A stretch of DNA of 22,512 nucleotides from Flammeovirgaceae bacterium UBA5008 (GTDB lineage: Bacteria; Bacteroidota; Bacteroidia; Cytophagales; Cyclobacteriaceae): assembly GCA_002398365.1 (NCBI GenBank), contig DGYK01000040.1:1-22512 (forward strand), in the 5' to 3' direction. Position 1 is the first letter of the stretch; each line of letters starts with the position of its first letter. Both the position numbers and the translations under genes were made by a program. The notes under the pieces are model-generated. The model was not told the origin of the DNA. It ran no database searches and worked only from the letters and a program-made list of their open reading frames with translations. Shown here in pieces: positions 1 to 8,370 of this stretch.

Positions 1-1
1 T

Positions 2-1336
2 TACCCTTATCAATTCTCATCAGATGAAAAGGAGATAATGAGTCTTTCTCTAAATCCTTCCAATATTAATTACAGAACTCTTCAGCACAATCTATTAAAA
101 GATGAAGTAAGATTCGACTACATGCGTGGATTATTAGTGCAAAAAAGTTCCTATTCGTCTTATGATGAACTTCTTTATCGAGAAATTAGTTCTTATTCAC
201 CGAAGGAAATTTCAACCAATATCACGAAGAAGTCGTTTTTGATATTGACTTCACTTTATCCTGATTTATATACTTTTCATCGGCTTAAGTCTGTAAGCAT
301 AGGCAAGCCAGAATTGATAACAAAATATATTAATTGGTATGATCCTATACACGACCCGAGCTCTTCCGTACCAATCTTTTCTGAACAGCACAATTATACG
401 TATAACGATTTAAATTATAATGTTGCAACACATACTACTTATACAAGTGATGGAGAAATGATCACAGACTACTTTAAATACCCATTGGATTATGGCACCA
501 TTAGTAACTCCGCCACCGGAAATGTAAAAGGATTGAAGATTCTTCAGGAAAAAAATATGATCTCATCTCTTGTTGAACATTATCAGATAAAGAAAAATCT
601 AGACAATTCAAACTCAAGAGTTGTTTCTGGCAAACTGTCATTATGGAATTCCGATAGACCATACCCCGATAAGTTTCTAGCGCTATCAATACCAAATCAA
701 TTGCCATCCACTTCATTTATTTCTTCACAGGTTTCTGGAAATACGTTTATAGCAGATGTGGGATATCAATCAGAAGTTACAATAGAAGCTTATGATAGCT
801 ACGGAAATGTAAAGGAACTAATAAAAAAAGATGGAGTAAGAGAAAGTTATCAGTACGGGTACGATGGTAATCTATTAGTCGCTTCAGTTGTTAATGCAAG
901 ATCAAACGAATTTTTTTATACCAGTTTTGAGGATATTGATGGAAATTCTGTATTAGGCGACTGCAAAACAGGGATTAAGAGTCGATTGAATGGCTATAGT
1001 AACACGCTAAGTGGACTTCCTCCGAATACTAACTTTAAGTTAACCTATTTCAAGAAGATAGATAATACTTGGACCCCGATAGAAGAAATTTTAAATACAG
1101 GTGTTAATACATTTTTGTCTTTTTCCTTAATAGGACAAGTGGATGAGGTAAGAATTTACCCCATTAATTCAAGAATTGTAACTTATACGCACAATCCGGG
1201 CATTGGAATGACTTCAATAACAGATATTAATAACATCACCACATATTACGAATACGATGCAATAGGCAGATTGTCTTACATTAAAGATTTTAATGGAGAT
1301 ATTCTAAAAAAATACATTTATAATTATAAGCAGTGA
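2..1336 (+). CDS. RHS/YD-repeat protein, C-terminal part (5' end outside window)
   Basis: The reading frame is open to the left edge of the window, so the ATG at 38 is probably internal and this is the tail of a longer protein. The visible part has about 444 residues. It is rich in Tyr, Asn and Ser and has YD-type repeats, clearest near the end (YYEYDAIGRLSYIKDFNGD) and earlier around YDSYGNVKELIKKDGVRESYQYGYDG. Such proteins are large secreted or cell-surface shell-forming proteins of the RHS type. The chain stops just after the last YD repeat (IYNYKQ). There is therefore no variable C-terminal toxin domain and no small immunity gene behind it on this strand. The gene is clearly AT-richer than the genes in the middle of the window, which fits accessory DNA. 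An AAGGAG lies only 3 nt before the ATG at 38, too close for a normal ribosome binding site. The YD-repeat call is firm; substrate and function are unknown. Confidence 0.8.
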   Translation, partial: YPYQFSSDEKEIMSLSLNPSNINYRTLQHNLLKDEVRFDYMRGLLVQKSSYSSYDELLYREISSYSPKEISTNITKKSFLILTSLYPDLYTFHRLKSVSIGKPELITKYINWYDPIHDPSSSVPIFSEQHNYTYNDLNYNVATHTTYTSDGEMITDYFKYPLDYGTISNSATGNVKGLKILQEKNMISSLVEHYQIKKNLDNSNSRVVSGKLSLWNSDRPYPDKFLALSIPNQLPSTSFISSQVSGNTFIADVGYQSEVTIEAYDSYGNVKELIKKDGVRESYQYGYDGNLLVASVVNARSNEFFYTSFEDIDGNSVLGDCKTGIKSRLNGYSNTLSGLPPNTNFKLTYFKKIDNTWTPIEEILNTGVNTFLSFSLIGQVDEVRIYPINSRIVTYTHNPGIGMTSITDINNITTYYEYDAIGRLSYIKDFNGDILKKYIYNYKQ

Positions 1337-1348
1337 CTTTTATTAGCC

Positions 1349-1389
1349 ATATCTTATCACTTTTGTTTTGATAATGGATATTTTATTTG
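1349..1389 (+). terminator. AT-rich hairpin with T-rich tail after the YD-repeat gene
   Basis: ATATC-TTATCA (1349-1359) can pair with TGATAA (1369-1374) and, after a 2-nt bulge, GATAT (1377-1381). A T-rich run TTTTATTTG follows. It lies 12 nt past the stop codon of the YD-repeat gene, where a terminator is expected. The stem is almost all A-T, so it is a weak intrinsic terminator at best. Confidence 0.35.
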
Positions 1390-1415
1390 AATAGTTTAGG
1401 TAAATTAACAAAATG

Positions 1416-1958
1416 TTAATTAATGACTTCTGGCTTCAATTTCCATTCATAAGATATACTATCATAATAAGAACTTTCATTAGGCCATTGAATGTAACCT
1501 TTCATTCCTAAATAGTTGCTTAAGTTCTCTTTCACCATTTCATCAAACAAAAACGATGCTTTCAAAAGCTCTGGTTCTGTCATTACAGTGGTGACGAATT
1601 CTTCTCTGAAGTTTTCCAATTTATAGTTCGAACCTAGTTTAAATCGACCTGCAACACCTCTGGTTTCACTAGCAATAGATGAAGGACGGCTGATAAAGAA
1701 GTAATGCGTGCTGTCATCGGCAACATAGTATTTTAATATCTTGAATTTTCTAGTTTGAGAAGAATAGAAGGCGCGGTGCTTTTCTTGAAACCGATCTTTC
1801 ATTTCTGTATAAGGAGGTGCCATGAAGACATAGGTAATGATACTTGTCAAAATCTGATCTTGTTCTTTAAGATCATAGTATGTATTTGGATCATACTTAT
1901 CTTTTGACGCACAGCTTGACAAAAAGACAATTGGTAGAAGTAGATAAATATTTTTCAT
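1416..1958 (-). CDS. Small lipoprotein of unknown function
   Basis: This is a 180-residue protein starting at ATG 1958. It begins with a lipoprotein signal peptide: MKNIYLLLPIVFLSSCASK, lipobox LSSC, lipidated Cys16. The mature part is mixed polar and charged with no repeats or recognisable domain. It has many aromatic residues, ends in YEWKLKPEVIN, and has no further membrane segment. It should be anchored in the inner or outer membrane facing the periplasm. The upstream neighbour on the same strand (2021-3961) is separated by a strong terminator that ends 12 nt before this start codon, leaving little room for a dedicated promoter. It may be expressed by read-through or from a promoter inside the neighbouring gene. 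I do not recognise the family. Confidence 0.75.
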   Translation of the reverse strand: MKNIYLLLPIVFLSSCASKDKYDPNTYYDLKEQDQILTSIITYVFMAPPYTEMKDRFQEKHRAFYSSQTRKFKILKYYVADDSTHYFFISRPSSIASETRGVAGRFKLGSNYKLENFREEFVTTVMTEPELLKASFLFDEMVKENLSNYLGMKGYIQWPNESSYYDSISYEWKLKPEVIN

Positions 1959-1970
1959 AAAGTAAAAATA

Positions 1971-1996
1971 AAAAAAGGCCGGAGATTAATCCGGCC
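1971..1996 (-). terminator. Rho-independent terminator of the beta-helix lipoprotein gene
   Basis: Read on the minus strand, GGCCGG (1996-1991), an 8-nt loop and CCGGCC (1982-1977) form a perfect 6-bp GC stem followed by a T-run (from 1976 downward). It lies 24 nt after the stop codon at 2021 and only 12 nt before the start of the next minus-strand gene (1958). Confidence 0.9.
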
Positions 1997-2020
1997 CTTC
2001 GTTTTAATTAGTAGGTATAA

Positions 2021-3961
2021 CTATTTAGAATAATCAGTTACTTGAGGATTCCAATTTGCCCAAGAGGCAGTCCAATCAGTTGAACCGAATGCACCACGAT
2101 AGGTAGGTGTAGTGTCAAAACCCGTTAAGTTGGTGAAGCTAGCACCAGTTGCAATAGTTCCTGTTGCGGTAAATGTAGGAGCTGTAAATGGATCAAACAC
2201 ATTCGCATTTAACCCAATTGCATTCCACTTCGGTGATATAGTGTTATTATCTCCAAACCACAATACAGGAGATTTGCTGTTAATTTGTTGTTCACCTACG
2301 TTACCTGTTCCTGTAGAGTATGAGAATACACCATTTGAGAAAGCACCTACGCCACCCGCAACAGCACGACCTCTTGGCGCGTTTGGATGATTAGCGCCTG
2401 TTGCAGTAGCGAAACCAGCAGTAATTTCGTCAGCAGTTGCAGCAGTGCCAAAACCATTACCACCCCATCCTTCAACTCCAGCAAGAATATTGTTTTTGAA
2501 CACTAAAGTTCCTGCATTTGCATTTGGTATTGCACCATCTGTTGTGTAATCGGTTCCTAAGGTAGCATTGGTACCTGGAAGAGCATTATCAATATAAATT
2601 CCATTGGGGAAACCTGTTATAATTGAATTATAGATTTTTTGTTTTGCATTTCTGCGGATTTGCGCTCCATTTTGGAATTGAAGATCGATGGTTGTTGCAT
2701 TTGTAGCTTTGCCACCAATAATTGTCATGTTTGAAAACTCAGCACTTGTAAATGGGGTGTTTTTTGAACCGGCAGCATCATTGTCGCACTCAAATCCATT
2801 TGAGCCAGATTGATCCGCAATTGAAGCAGCACGAATAGCTACACCGAATTGAACTTTGCCATTGTATCCGTTATCAGTATCGAAATCATCGTCAATACTT
2901 TTTAAGGAGATCAAGTGAGCAGCGTTTACAGTGCCACCAAACCACTCAAACGAGTCGTCATTTGCATAGGTAACTTGAACGTAATCAATTGTCGTTCCAG
3001 AACCAACACTGGCCAATGTTAAGCCATTGATTTCTTGATTAGGATTCACTGGATATCCGGCATATTCAATGCGAACATATTTTAAAGTTCCAGAGTTGTC
3101 GGCAGCAACAGGAGCAGCTCCACCTCCATGGAAACCGCCATAAGCGCCTTCTAATTCTTCGATTCCATCAGTTCCTGTGCTGGTTGATCCTTTGATATTG
3201 TTAGGAGCCTGACCGCAAATAACTACGCCAGCCCAATCACCTGGAGTGCGATTTCCGGGTGCTTGATCAGAAGTGAAAACAATGGGCTTCGCAGCAGTAC
3301 CAATCGCAATGATTTTACTTCCTCTTTGTACAATCAGCGCACCACCAGGTGTACCTTTTTTACCAAGGATGGTAGTACCAGCTTCGATTGTTAAGGTTGC
3401 TGTAGTTCCTATTACTGGAGCAACTCCGGGGCCACCTGCACCAGGCTTCTTATCGCTGCCTACCCGAATGAATCCGTTGAGTCTGTATATTTTATCGGCT
3501 GTCCATGTGGTGTTCGTAAGGATATCGGCTGTTACCTCAACAACCTGTTTTGCAACAGCAGTAACCTTCACTAGCACACTTGCAGACTTTTGTCCTTTAA
3601 CATCTGTAGCCTGGAAGCTGAAATTGGTTATTGTGCCTACAGCTGCGGCTGAAGGAATTGTGTAGTTAAATGTATAGACTGGCGCATTTCCAGTAATAGC
3701 TTGATCAGGAAATGCTGCATCTGTTGCACCATTAACCAAAATGCTAAGTGTTTTAGCGCCTTCAGGTGCATTCACAGTAACTGTAGTAGTTACAGCCAAG
3801 CCAGGAGTGTTTGACAAGGCAGCGCTACCAACAGTAATGGTAGGTGCAGGTTTGTTGCTCGCGCTATCGCTGCAAGAGCTCAACAGTCCAAGGACAGCAG
3901 CTACTGTTGCGATAGATGCAACACGAAATGCTATGCTTAGTTTCGAATTTGTGAGTTTCAT
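2021..3961 (-). CDS. Outer-membrane surface lipoprotein with beta-helix-like domain, partner of the TonB receptor
   Basis: This is a 646-residue protein. A lipoprotein signal peptide ends in the lipobox LLSSC (Cys30) and is followed by SDSASNK. Residues about 42-135 look like an Ig-like or cadherin-like beta-sandwich. From about residue 150 to the end the protein follows a very common Bacteroidota pattern: a start around TTWTADKIYRLNGFIRV, a Gly/Thr-rich repeat region (TLTIEAGTTILGKKGTPGG), GDWAGVVICG, ANDDSFEWFGGTV (333-345) and SIDDDFDTDNGYNG (355-368). The spaced acidic motifs suggest calcium or ligand binding on a right-handed beta-helix. Database entries for such proteins are sometimes labelled as multidrug transporters, which the sequence does not support: there are no membrane helices. 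The gene follows a large TonB-dependent receptor on the same strand, so the inferred role is a surface substrate-binding partner. The substrate is unknown. No T9SS C-terminal sorting domain is visible. Confidence 0.8.
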   Translation of the reverse strand: MKLTNSKLSIAFRVASIATVAAVLGLLSSCSDSASNKPAPTITVGSAALSNTPGLAVTTTVTVNAPEGAKTLSILVNGATDAAFPDQAITGNAPVYTFNYTIPSAAAVGTITNFSFQATDVKGQKSASVLVKVTAVAKQVVEVTADILTNTTWTADKIYRLNGFIRVGSDKKPGAGGPGVAPVIGTTATLTIEAGTTILGKKGTPGGALIVQRGSKIIAIGTAAKPIVFTSDQAPGNRTPGDWAGVVICGQAPNNIKGSTSTGTDGIEELEGAYGGFHGGGAAPVAADNSGTLKYVRIEYAGYPVNPNQEINGLTLASVGSGTTIDYVQVTYANDDSFEWFGGTVNAAHLISLKSIDDDFDTDNGYNGKVQFGVAIRAASIADQSGSNGFECDNDAAGSKNTPFTSAEFSNMTIIGGKATNATTIDLQFQNGAQIRRNAKQKIYNSIITGFPNGIYIDNALPGTNATLGTDYTTDGAIPNANAGTLVFKNNILAGVEGWGGNGFGTAATADEITAGFATATGANHPNAPRGRAVAGGVGAFSNGVFSYSTGTGNVGEQQINSKSPVLWFGDNNTISPKWNAIGLNANVFDPFTAPTFTATGTIATGASFTNLTGFDTTPTYRGAFGSTDWTASWANWNPQVTDYSK

Positions 3962-4029
3962 TTTTGTGGATTTTAGTTTTTTTTTGAACCGCGTAAAAGT
4001 ACCTCCTGATTGTTATCTCAATGTTATGG

Positions 4030-4065
4030 CAAAAGGTAATAGTTGTTAAATTGATTAAGCTCAAA
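4030..4065 (-). promoter_or_regulatory. Possible promoter of the beta-helix lipoprotein gene
   Basis: On the minus strand, TTTTG at 4066-4062 is followed after 23 nt by TACCTTTTG (4038-4030), which is the Bacteroidota -7 box with one extra T. A terminator lies just upstream (4068-4099), so a promoter is needed between it and the start codon at 3961. The spacing is longer than usual, so this is a weak call. Confidence 0.25.
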
Positions 4066-4067
4066 AT

Positions 4068-4099
4068 AAAAAAACCTCGGTGTGAGCCGAGGTTTTTTT
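4068..4099 (-). terminator. Rho-independent terminator after the TonB receptor gene
   Basis: CCTCGG (4075-4080), a 6-nt loop and CCGAGG (4087-4092) form a perfect stem, extended by A7 (4068-4074) pairing with T7 (4093-4099). On the minus strand it starts 18 nt after the receptor stop codon at 4117 and ends in a T-run. The structure is symmetric and could also stop transcription on the plus strand. Confidence 0.92.
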
Positions 4100-4116
4100 A
4101 TCAAATAAAGATTGAA

Positions 4117-6885
4117 TTAAAATCGATATGATAAGCCTAATGAAAACACTTGGCCAGGTTTATACTGTTGAACAATTGGATCTTTTACAGGATCTTTATC
4201 ACTGTCGAATGATCCATCATTGTTTCCATCTTGCAGCAACGAGATAGGCTGGTTAAGGATGTCTGAGATTCCGCCTTTAATTTGTAATCGATCGGATAAT
4301 TGCTTGCTGAAAGTAAGGTCAACTACGTTTCTTGGCATAAGGTAGACATCTGGATAGTTAGTCGCGCCAACAAAGACAATATTTTTGCCGACAACATTGT
4401 AAAGAAGATTTACTGACCAACCAGTCGGTTCACTTGCGTAGAATAATCCAGCGTTTACTACATATGGAGCTTGCCCTTGCAATGGTCTTTCACTAGAGCT
4501 GCGTTGAGCAGCAAGCGCATCAGGAATTTTGATTGTGCTCGTAATGACGGTAGCATTAAATAGAACATTTAAATTATTCAAAAATGCAGAACCTGTTAAT
4601 CCATTCAGAGATTTCTTAATTTCAACTTCTAGTCCGTATGCTTTTGCTGAAGTAGCATTTGCGAATACGACATTTTTTGTCTGCCCTTGAAAATTGATAA
4701 TTGTTTCTATTGGATCTTGGAAGTCTTTATAAAAAGCGCCAAAAGTAATCAGCTCTCCAGGTGAGGGATAATACTCCCAACGCAAATCAAAGTTTTGGAT
4801 TTTGGCAGTTTTAAGTGAAGGTGTACCTTCATATACGAAGTTGAAGTTAAAGTCAAAGAAAGAGAACGCGGCAATTTCTCTAAATTCAGGACGGTTTAGA
4901 GTTTCACCATACGCAGCCCGTAATAACATTTTATCAGTAAGATTATAGCTCAAATTGGCAGATGGGAGTATCCGCGTAACCGGTAAATTGGAATTAGCAT
5001 TGTTTCCGGATAAATCAAAGCCATTTAATTTTTGCAGATTATCTTCAACACGAACACCAGCATCTAATTTGAATTTTCCAAATGGCATTGATCCCATTAG
5101 ATAGTAGGCCAGAAGTCTATTACTGGCAGAGTAACTATCAGAAAGCTTTGTGTTTTCTGCCAGTCGAATACCCGTGGAATTATTGATATTTTGGTTGCTG
5201 AAAAATTGATCAATCGGGAGATTGATAAGGGTTGGATCTGTCGATAAAGTCCTTACATATCCGATATTCCGTGCCCCAAAAGTTCTTGACTTATCCTCGT
5301 AATAAAAACCAGCCTTTAATTCTGGATTTTTTAGTGGATCGCTTGCAAAGTTTAAGCGATGTTTAATTGAAAAGCCTCCTGTTGTCGCAGTTTCATCCAA
5401 CTTAGCAAAAAACCTACCTAATCGCTCCGGTACAACAGCTAGCGCAATTTGAAGCTGCCCATTATTTTGTGTCACATATCTTCTGTAATCAGGTTGATCT
5501 CTATTTGAGTTATTATATCCAACTACCCATTCAATTGTAGTTTGTTTATTGAACAATTCGTGCGTTCCCAATAACTGGCCAGAATAAATTCCTCGATAGA
5601 TTTTATCAAAACCAGCATTTTTCTCACCAACACTTTGATCTAAATTTCCGGTACGATCTACATATTGATCATTACTGCTTTGGTTGTATAAGTTTTTAAA
5701 CTCTATTAAATGATTGGAGTTGAATTTGAAAGCCCAGTTAAACAATAATCCAGTCCTTACCTGTTGATTATATTGTTTATCTAAATAACCATTGTTTGCT
5801 TGGGTTGATCCATTGGTATAATCTGTACGCGTAACATCGAAGATGGAAAACGAATTAGAGTAATTTAAAGCACTAATATTTCCAACTTCCACTTTGCCAA
5901 TTTTAAATCTTCTATTAAAAGTTAAGCTAAATCTTTGGTCAGGTATGGCCATACTTTTTTGTGAAACCCAATCATTACGAAGTAATCTTCCCGCTGTTTC
6001 CAAGTCTGAACCTTGAACAGATTTAACATCAGCTGGAAAACTAGATGGCAAATCGTAGTAACCAGAATTAAAACCGGTAAAGTGGCCGCTGTTTTTTTGT
6101 TGTGAATAAAAATCATTAGTCGTAGTTCCTACTCTAAATTGTGTACTGTAATCAAACACAACACTATTTTCAGCAGGAATACTTTTGGTGTAAACTTTTA
6201 CTACTCCACCTGCAAAATCACCCGGCAGATCAGCAGCAGGGCTTTTGAAAACCAACATTTTATCAAGTTGTGAACTAGGTAGAGTGGCAAATGAAAAAGA
6301 GCGAACATCAGTTTCTACACTTGGGGCATACACATTGTGAAGCATCACAGGATTATATCTTTCTGATAAACCTCTTACTTGTACGAACTGATCTCCCCGA
6401 ATAGTGATGCCGGGCACGCGTCTTAAAACCTGCGCAGCATCTCTGTCCAATGATTTGCTTATTTGTTCTGCGGTAATACCAACTACTACAACTTTAGCTT
6501 CTTTTAAAGATTTTACCAGATCAAAGTCCGTATCGGTTTGGCGCGTACCTTGAACTACTACCTCTTCCAATTCTGAAACATCTTCATGTAAGTCCACATT
6601 AATTGTGATCTTTTTAGCAGTTTCCACAATCACGTTAGGGACGGTATGTGCTTTGTAGGTAACAGAAGAAATTTGAAGTGTGTAAGTACCTTCTTTCACA
6701 TTATTGATAACAAAATTTCCATCAACATCGGTGGCCGATCCCTGGGTAGATCCCTGAATCACCACATTGGCTCCAATAACAGCTTCGCCTGTTTTTGAAT
6801 CTTTGATAGTACCGGCTATTGTACCTTGTGCTTGAGCGAAGAAGCTGGAAAGTGAAAGAATCGCCAGAAAATAAATCTTTTGCAT
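4117..6885 (-). CDS. TonB-dependent outer-membrane receptor with CarboxypepD_reg-like N-terminal domain
   Basis: This is a 922-residue receptor. Its signal peptide, MQKIYFLAILSLSSFFAQAQ, is cleaved near residue 20. A carboxypeptidase-regulatory-like domain follows at about 22-104 (GTIAGTIKDSKTGEAVIGAN, DVDGNFVINNVKEGTYTL). The plug domain spans about 128-236, with KSLDRDAAQVLRRVPGI, VQVRGLSERYN and GDFAGGVVKVYTK. The rest is a 22-strand-type beta-barrel ending in FSLGLSYRF, with the terminal Phe typical of outer-membrane barrels. It takes up a bulky or scarce substrate using TonB/ExbBD energy. The next gene on the same strand encodes a surface lipoprotein, which suggests a receptor and lid arrangement, but no SusD-type protein is present. 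The two genes are separated by a strong terminator, so they are co-located rather than simply co-transcribed. The sequence does not show the substrate. Confidence 0.92.
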   Translation of the reverse strand: MQKIYFLAILSLSSFFAQAQGTIAGTIKDSKTGEAVIGANVVIQGSTQGSATDVDGNFVINNVKEGTYTLQISSVTYKAHTVPNVIVETAKKITINVDLHEDVSELEEVVVQGTRQTDTDFDLVKSLKEAKVVVVGITAEQISKSLDRDAAQVLRRVPGITIRGDQFVQVRGLSERYNPVMLHNVYAPSVETDVRSFSFATLPSSQLDKMLVFKSPAADLPGDFAGGVVKVYTKSIPAENSVVFDYSTQFRVGTTTNDFYSQQKNSGHFTGFNSGYYDLPSSFPADVKSVQGSDLETAGRLLRNDWVSQKSMAIPDQRFSLTFNRRFKIGKVEVGNISALNYSNSFSIFDVTRTDYTNGSTQANNGYLDKQYNQQVRTGLLFNWAFKFNSNHLIEFKNLYNQSSNDQYVDRTGNLDQSVGEKNAGFDKIYRGIYSGQLLGTHELFNKQTTIEWVVGYNNSNRDQPDYRRYVTQNNGQLQIALAVVPERLGRFFAKLDETATTGGFSIKHRLNFASDPLKNPELKAGFYYEDKSRTFGARNIGYVRTLSTDPTLINLPIDQFFSNQNINNSTGIRLAENTKLSDSYSASNRLLAYYLMGSMPFGKFKLDAGVRVEDNLQKLNGFDLSGNNANSNLPVTRILPSANLSYNLTDKMLLRAAYGETLNRPEFREIAAFSFFDFNFNFVYEGTPSLKTAKIQNFDLRWEYYPSPGELITFGAFYKDFQDPIETIINFQGQTKNVVFANATSAKAYGLEVEIKKSLNGLTGSAFLNNLNVLFNATVITSTIKIPDALAAQRSSSERPLQGQAPYVVNAGLFYASEPTGWSVNLLYNVVGKNIVFVGATNYPDVYLMPRNVVDLTFSKQLSDRLQIKGGISDILNQPISLLQDGNNDGSFDSDKDPVKDPIVQQYKPGQVFSLGLSYRF

Positions 6886-7214
6886 GTCCTATTAATTTCC
6901 TGCAAAGGTCGGGTGGGCATATTACCTCATCTGGTCGGGAGTGTTATGAAATTGTTAAGTGAAGGCTTAAAAAAGCCCTCAAAACGGCTGATTTCAAACT
7001 AATTAAAGTTGGGTTTTTATAGCTACCTCAACTGAAAGTGAATCAGTTACGAACATAGCCCGCATAACATTTGGTTGATACTAACTTAAAGAATGTAATC
7101 TTTCGTTAACCTGTCAATCTTCCCGAAAGGATAGAAATGACAAAGGGGCAAAAAAATTACCCCCTTGTTTTGATGACCTATTTTTACACAGGTCATTCAA
7201 TATCTGCAAAATGA
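6886..7214. other. 329-bp intergenic region between the moxR-like gene and the TonB receptor gene
   Basis: No gene was found here. It must hold the receptor promoter, but no perfect TAnnTTTG box is present on the minus strand. The best near-matches are GACCTTTG (6910-6903) and TTAGTTTG (7002-6995), each with one mismatch. At 7100-7117 there is CTTTCGT-TAAC-CTGTCAA, two 7-mers spaced by 4 nt, resembling a PHO box but pointing away from the receptor gene. The right end holds two hairpins behind the ATPase gene, listed separately. Confidence 0.6.
7140..7196 (-). terminator. Tandem hairpins downstream of the MoxR-type ATPase gene
   Basis: On the minus strand a 7-bp perfect stem ATGACCT/AGGTCAT (7196-7190 with 7179-7173) starts 18 nt after the stop codon at 7215. 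A second stem follows, AAGGGG/CCCCTT (7166-7161 with 7148-7143). Neither has a clean T-run behind it; the second is followed by TTTGTCATTTC. They could be a 3' end processing site or a weak terminator. Confidence 0.4.
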
Positions 7215-8204
7215 TTACTTACCAATCGGCACCTTTTGGAGTAATGCCTTTACGATATCGGCCGTTTTCACATTATCGGCTTCGGCCTCGTAGTTGAGTA
7301 ATATGCGGTGGTTCATCACATCCAGTGCCACTTCTTTAATATCCTCCGGCAACACATAATCACGGCCATCCATGTAGGCTACCGCTTTGGCTGACAAGTT
7401 GAGGTTAATGCTGGCACGTGGCGAAGCGCCAAACTGTATGTATTGAGCCTCGTGGTCGAGTTTGTATTCTTTCGGCTTGCGGGTAGCCGTTACTAATTCG
7501 ATAATATAGCGCTCCAGCGATTCGGAGATTTTCACTTTGTTTACCTCTTCGCGAATCGCAAAAATATCTTCCTTGGTAAGAATGGTGTCTACTTCATAGC
7601 CGAACTGCATGTTGGAGATTCTGCGCATAATCTCCAATTCCTCCTCTTTGGTCGGGTAGTTTACGAACACCTTCATCATAAAACGGTCTACCTGCGCCTC
7701 GGGTAGGGGATAGGTACCCTCTTGATCTACCGGATTCTGGGTGGCCAGCACCAAAAAGGGGCGGTCTAGCTTAAAAGTAGTCTCGCCAATAGTCACTTGT
7801 TTTTCTTGCATGGCCTCCAAAAGTGCCGATTGCACTTTTGCCGGGGAGCGGTTGATTTCATCGGCCAAAATGATATTCGCGAAAATTGGCCCCTTTTTTA
7901 CGTCAAATTTGCCGTCTTTCTGGTTGTAGATCATCGTTCCGATCAAATCAGCCGGTAAAAGGTCGGGCGTAAACTGAATTCGCTGAAAATCCAGGTGCAA
8001 TACCTTGGCCAGCGTTGAAATAGTGAGGGTTTTGGCTAATCCGGGCACACCTTCCAGTAATACGTGGCCGTTGGTAAACAAGCCCACCAGCAAGCGGTTG
8101 ACCATATAGTTTTGGCCTACCACTACCTTAGAAACTTCTCCAAATACCTGTTTAATTTTTTCTTGATGCGCCTGATGAAGCTCAGAAGAGGAAGTAAATG
8201 CCAT
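7215..8204 (-). CDS. MoxR-family AAA+ ATPase
   Basis: This is a 329-residue AAA+ protein of usual MoxR length. Visible motifs are Walker A EGVPGLAKT (51-59), Walker B IILADEI (111-117) followed by NRSPAKVQSALLEAMQE, sensor 1 LATQNP (153-158), and a C-terminal AAA lid domain. The family acts as chaperone-like ATPases in the cytoplasm, usually together with DUF58 and VWA-domain proteins (the Bat operon in Bacteroidota). No such partner follows here: the next gene on the strand is the TonB receptor 329 bp away, and upstream lies a toxin-antitoxin pair. It is therefore an orphan within this window. The gene is noticeably GC-richer than the receptor gene beside it. The start at ATG 8204 fits a promoter about 30 nt upstream. 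Confidence 0.92.
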   Translation of the reverse strand: MAFTSSSELHQAHQEKIKQVFGEVSKVVVGQNYMVNRLLVGLFTNGHVLLEGVPGLAKTLTISTLAKVLHLDFQRIQFTPDLLPADLIGTMIYNQKDGKFDVKKGPIFANIILADEINRSPAKVQSALLEAMQEKQVTIGETTFKLDRPFLVLATQNPVDQEGTYPLPEAQVDRFMMKVFVNYPTKEEELEIMRRISNMQFGYEVDTILTKEDIFAIREEVNKVKISESLERYIIELVTATRKPKEYKLDHEAQYIQFGASPRASINLNLSAKAVAYMDGRDYVLPEDIKEVALDVMNHRILLNYEAEADNVKTADIVKALLQKVPIGK

Positions 8205-8235
8205 AATTATAGAGTACTTATTTTTAAACGGACTG

Positions 8236-8268
8236 CAATATTAAAGATTTGAAGGGCAGAGTTACAAA
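8236..8268 (-). promoter_or_regulatory. Candidate promoter of the MoxR-type ATPase gene
   Basis: On the minus strand a -33 box TTTG (8268-8265) is followed after 21 nt by TAATATTG (8243-8236), which has one mismatch to TAnnTTTG. The predicted start of transcription is near 8231, giving a leader of about 26 nt before ATG 8204. Confidence 0.4.
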
Positions 8269-8370
8269 CGTAAGGGTGATTCTTCCGGTTTTGTTATTTC
8301 AAGCCAACCCATCAAACCTATTTACTTCTGTGATCATGATGAAGCTATTTTACATGAGCGCAATAAAAAC

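Noticed and set aside
29..40. AAGGAG before ATG 38 as a start site of the YD-repeat protein
   Set aside because: The spacing of 3 nt is too short, and the frame continues without a stop to the window edge, so the ATG is probably internal.
3273..3665. 130-codon plus-strand frame opposite the beta-helix lipoprotein gene
   Set aside because: It lies entirely antisense to a well-supported gene, has Pro/Ala/Val-rich composition expected of a reverse frame of a Gly/Thr-rich repeat, and has no family pattern.
6963..6979. Hairpin GGCTT/AAGCC upstream of the TonB receptor
   Set aside because: The stem is 5 bp with a 4-nt A loop and no T-run on either strand, lying upstream of a start codon. It is not convincing as terminator or regulator.
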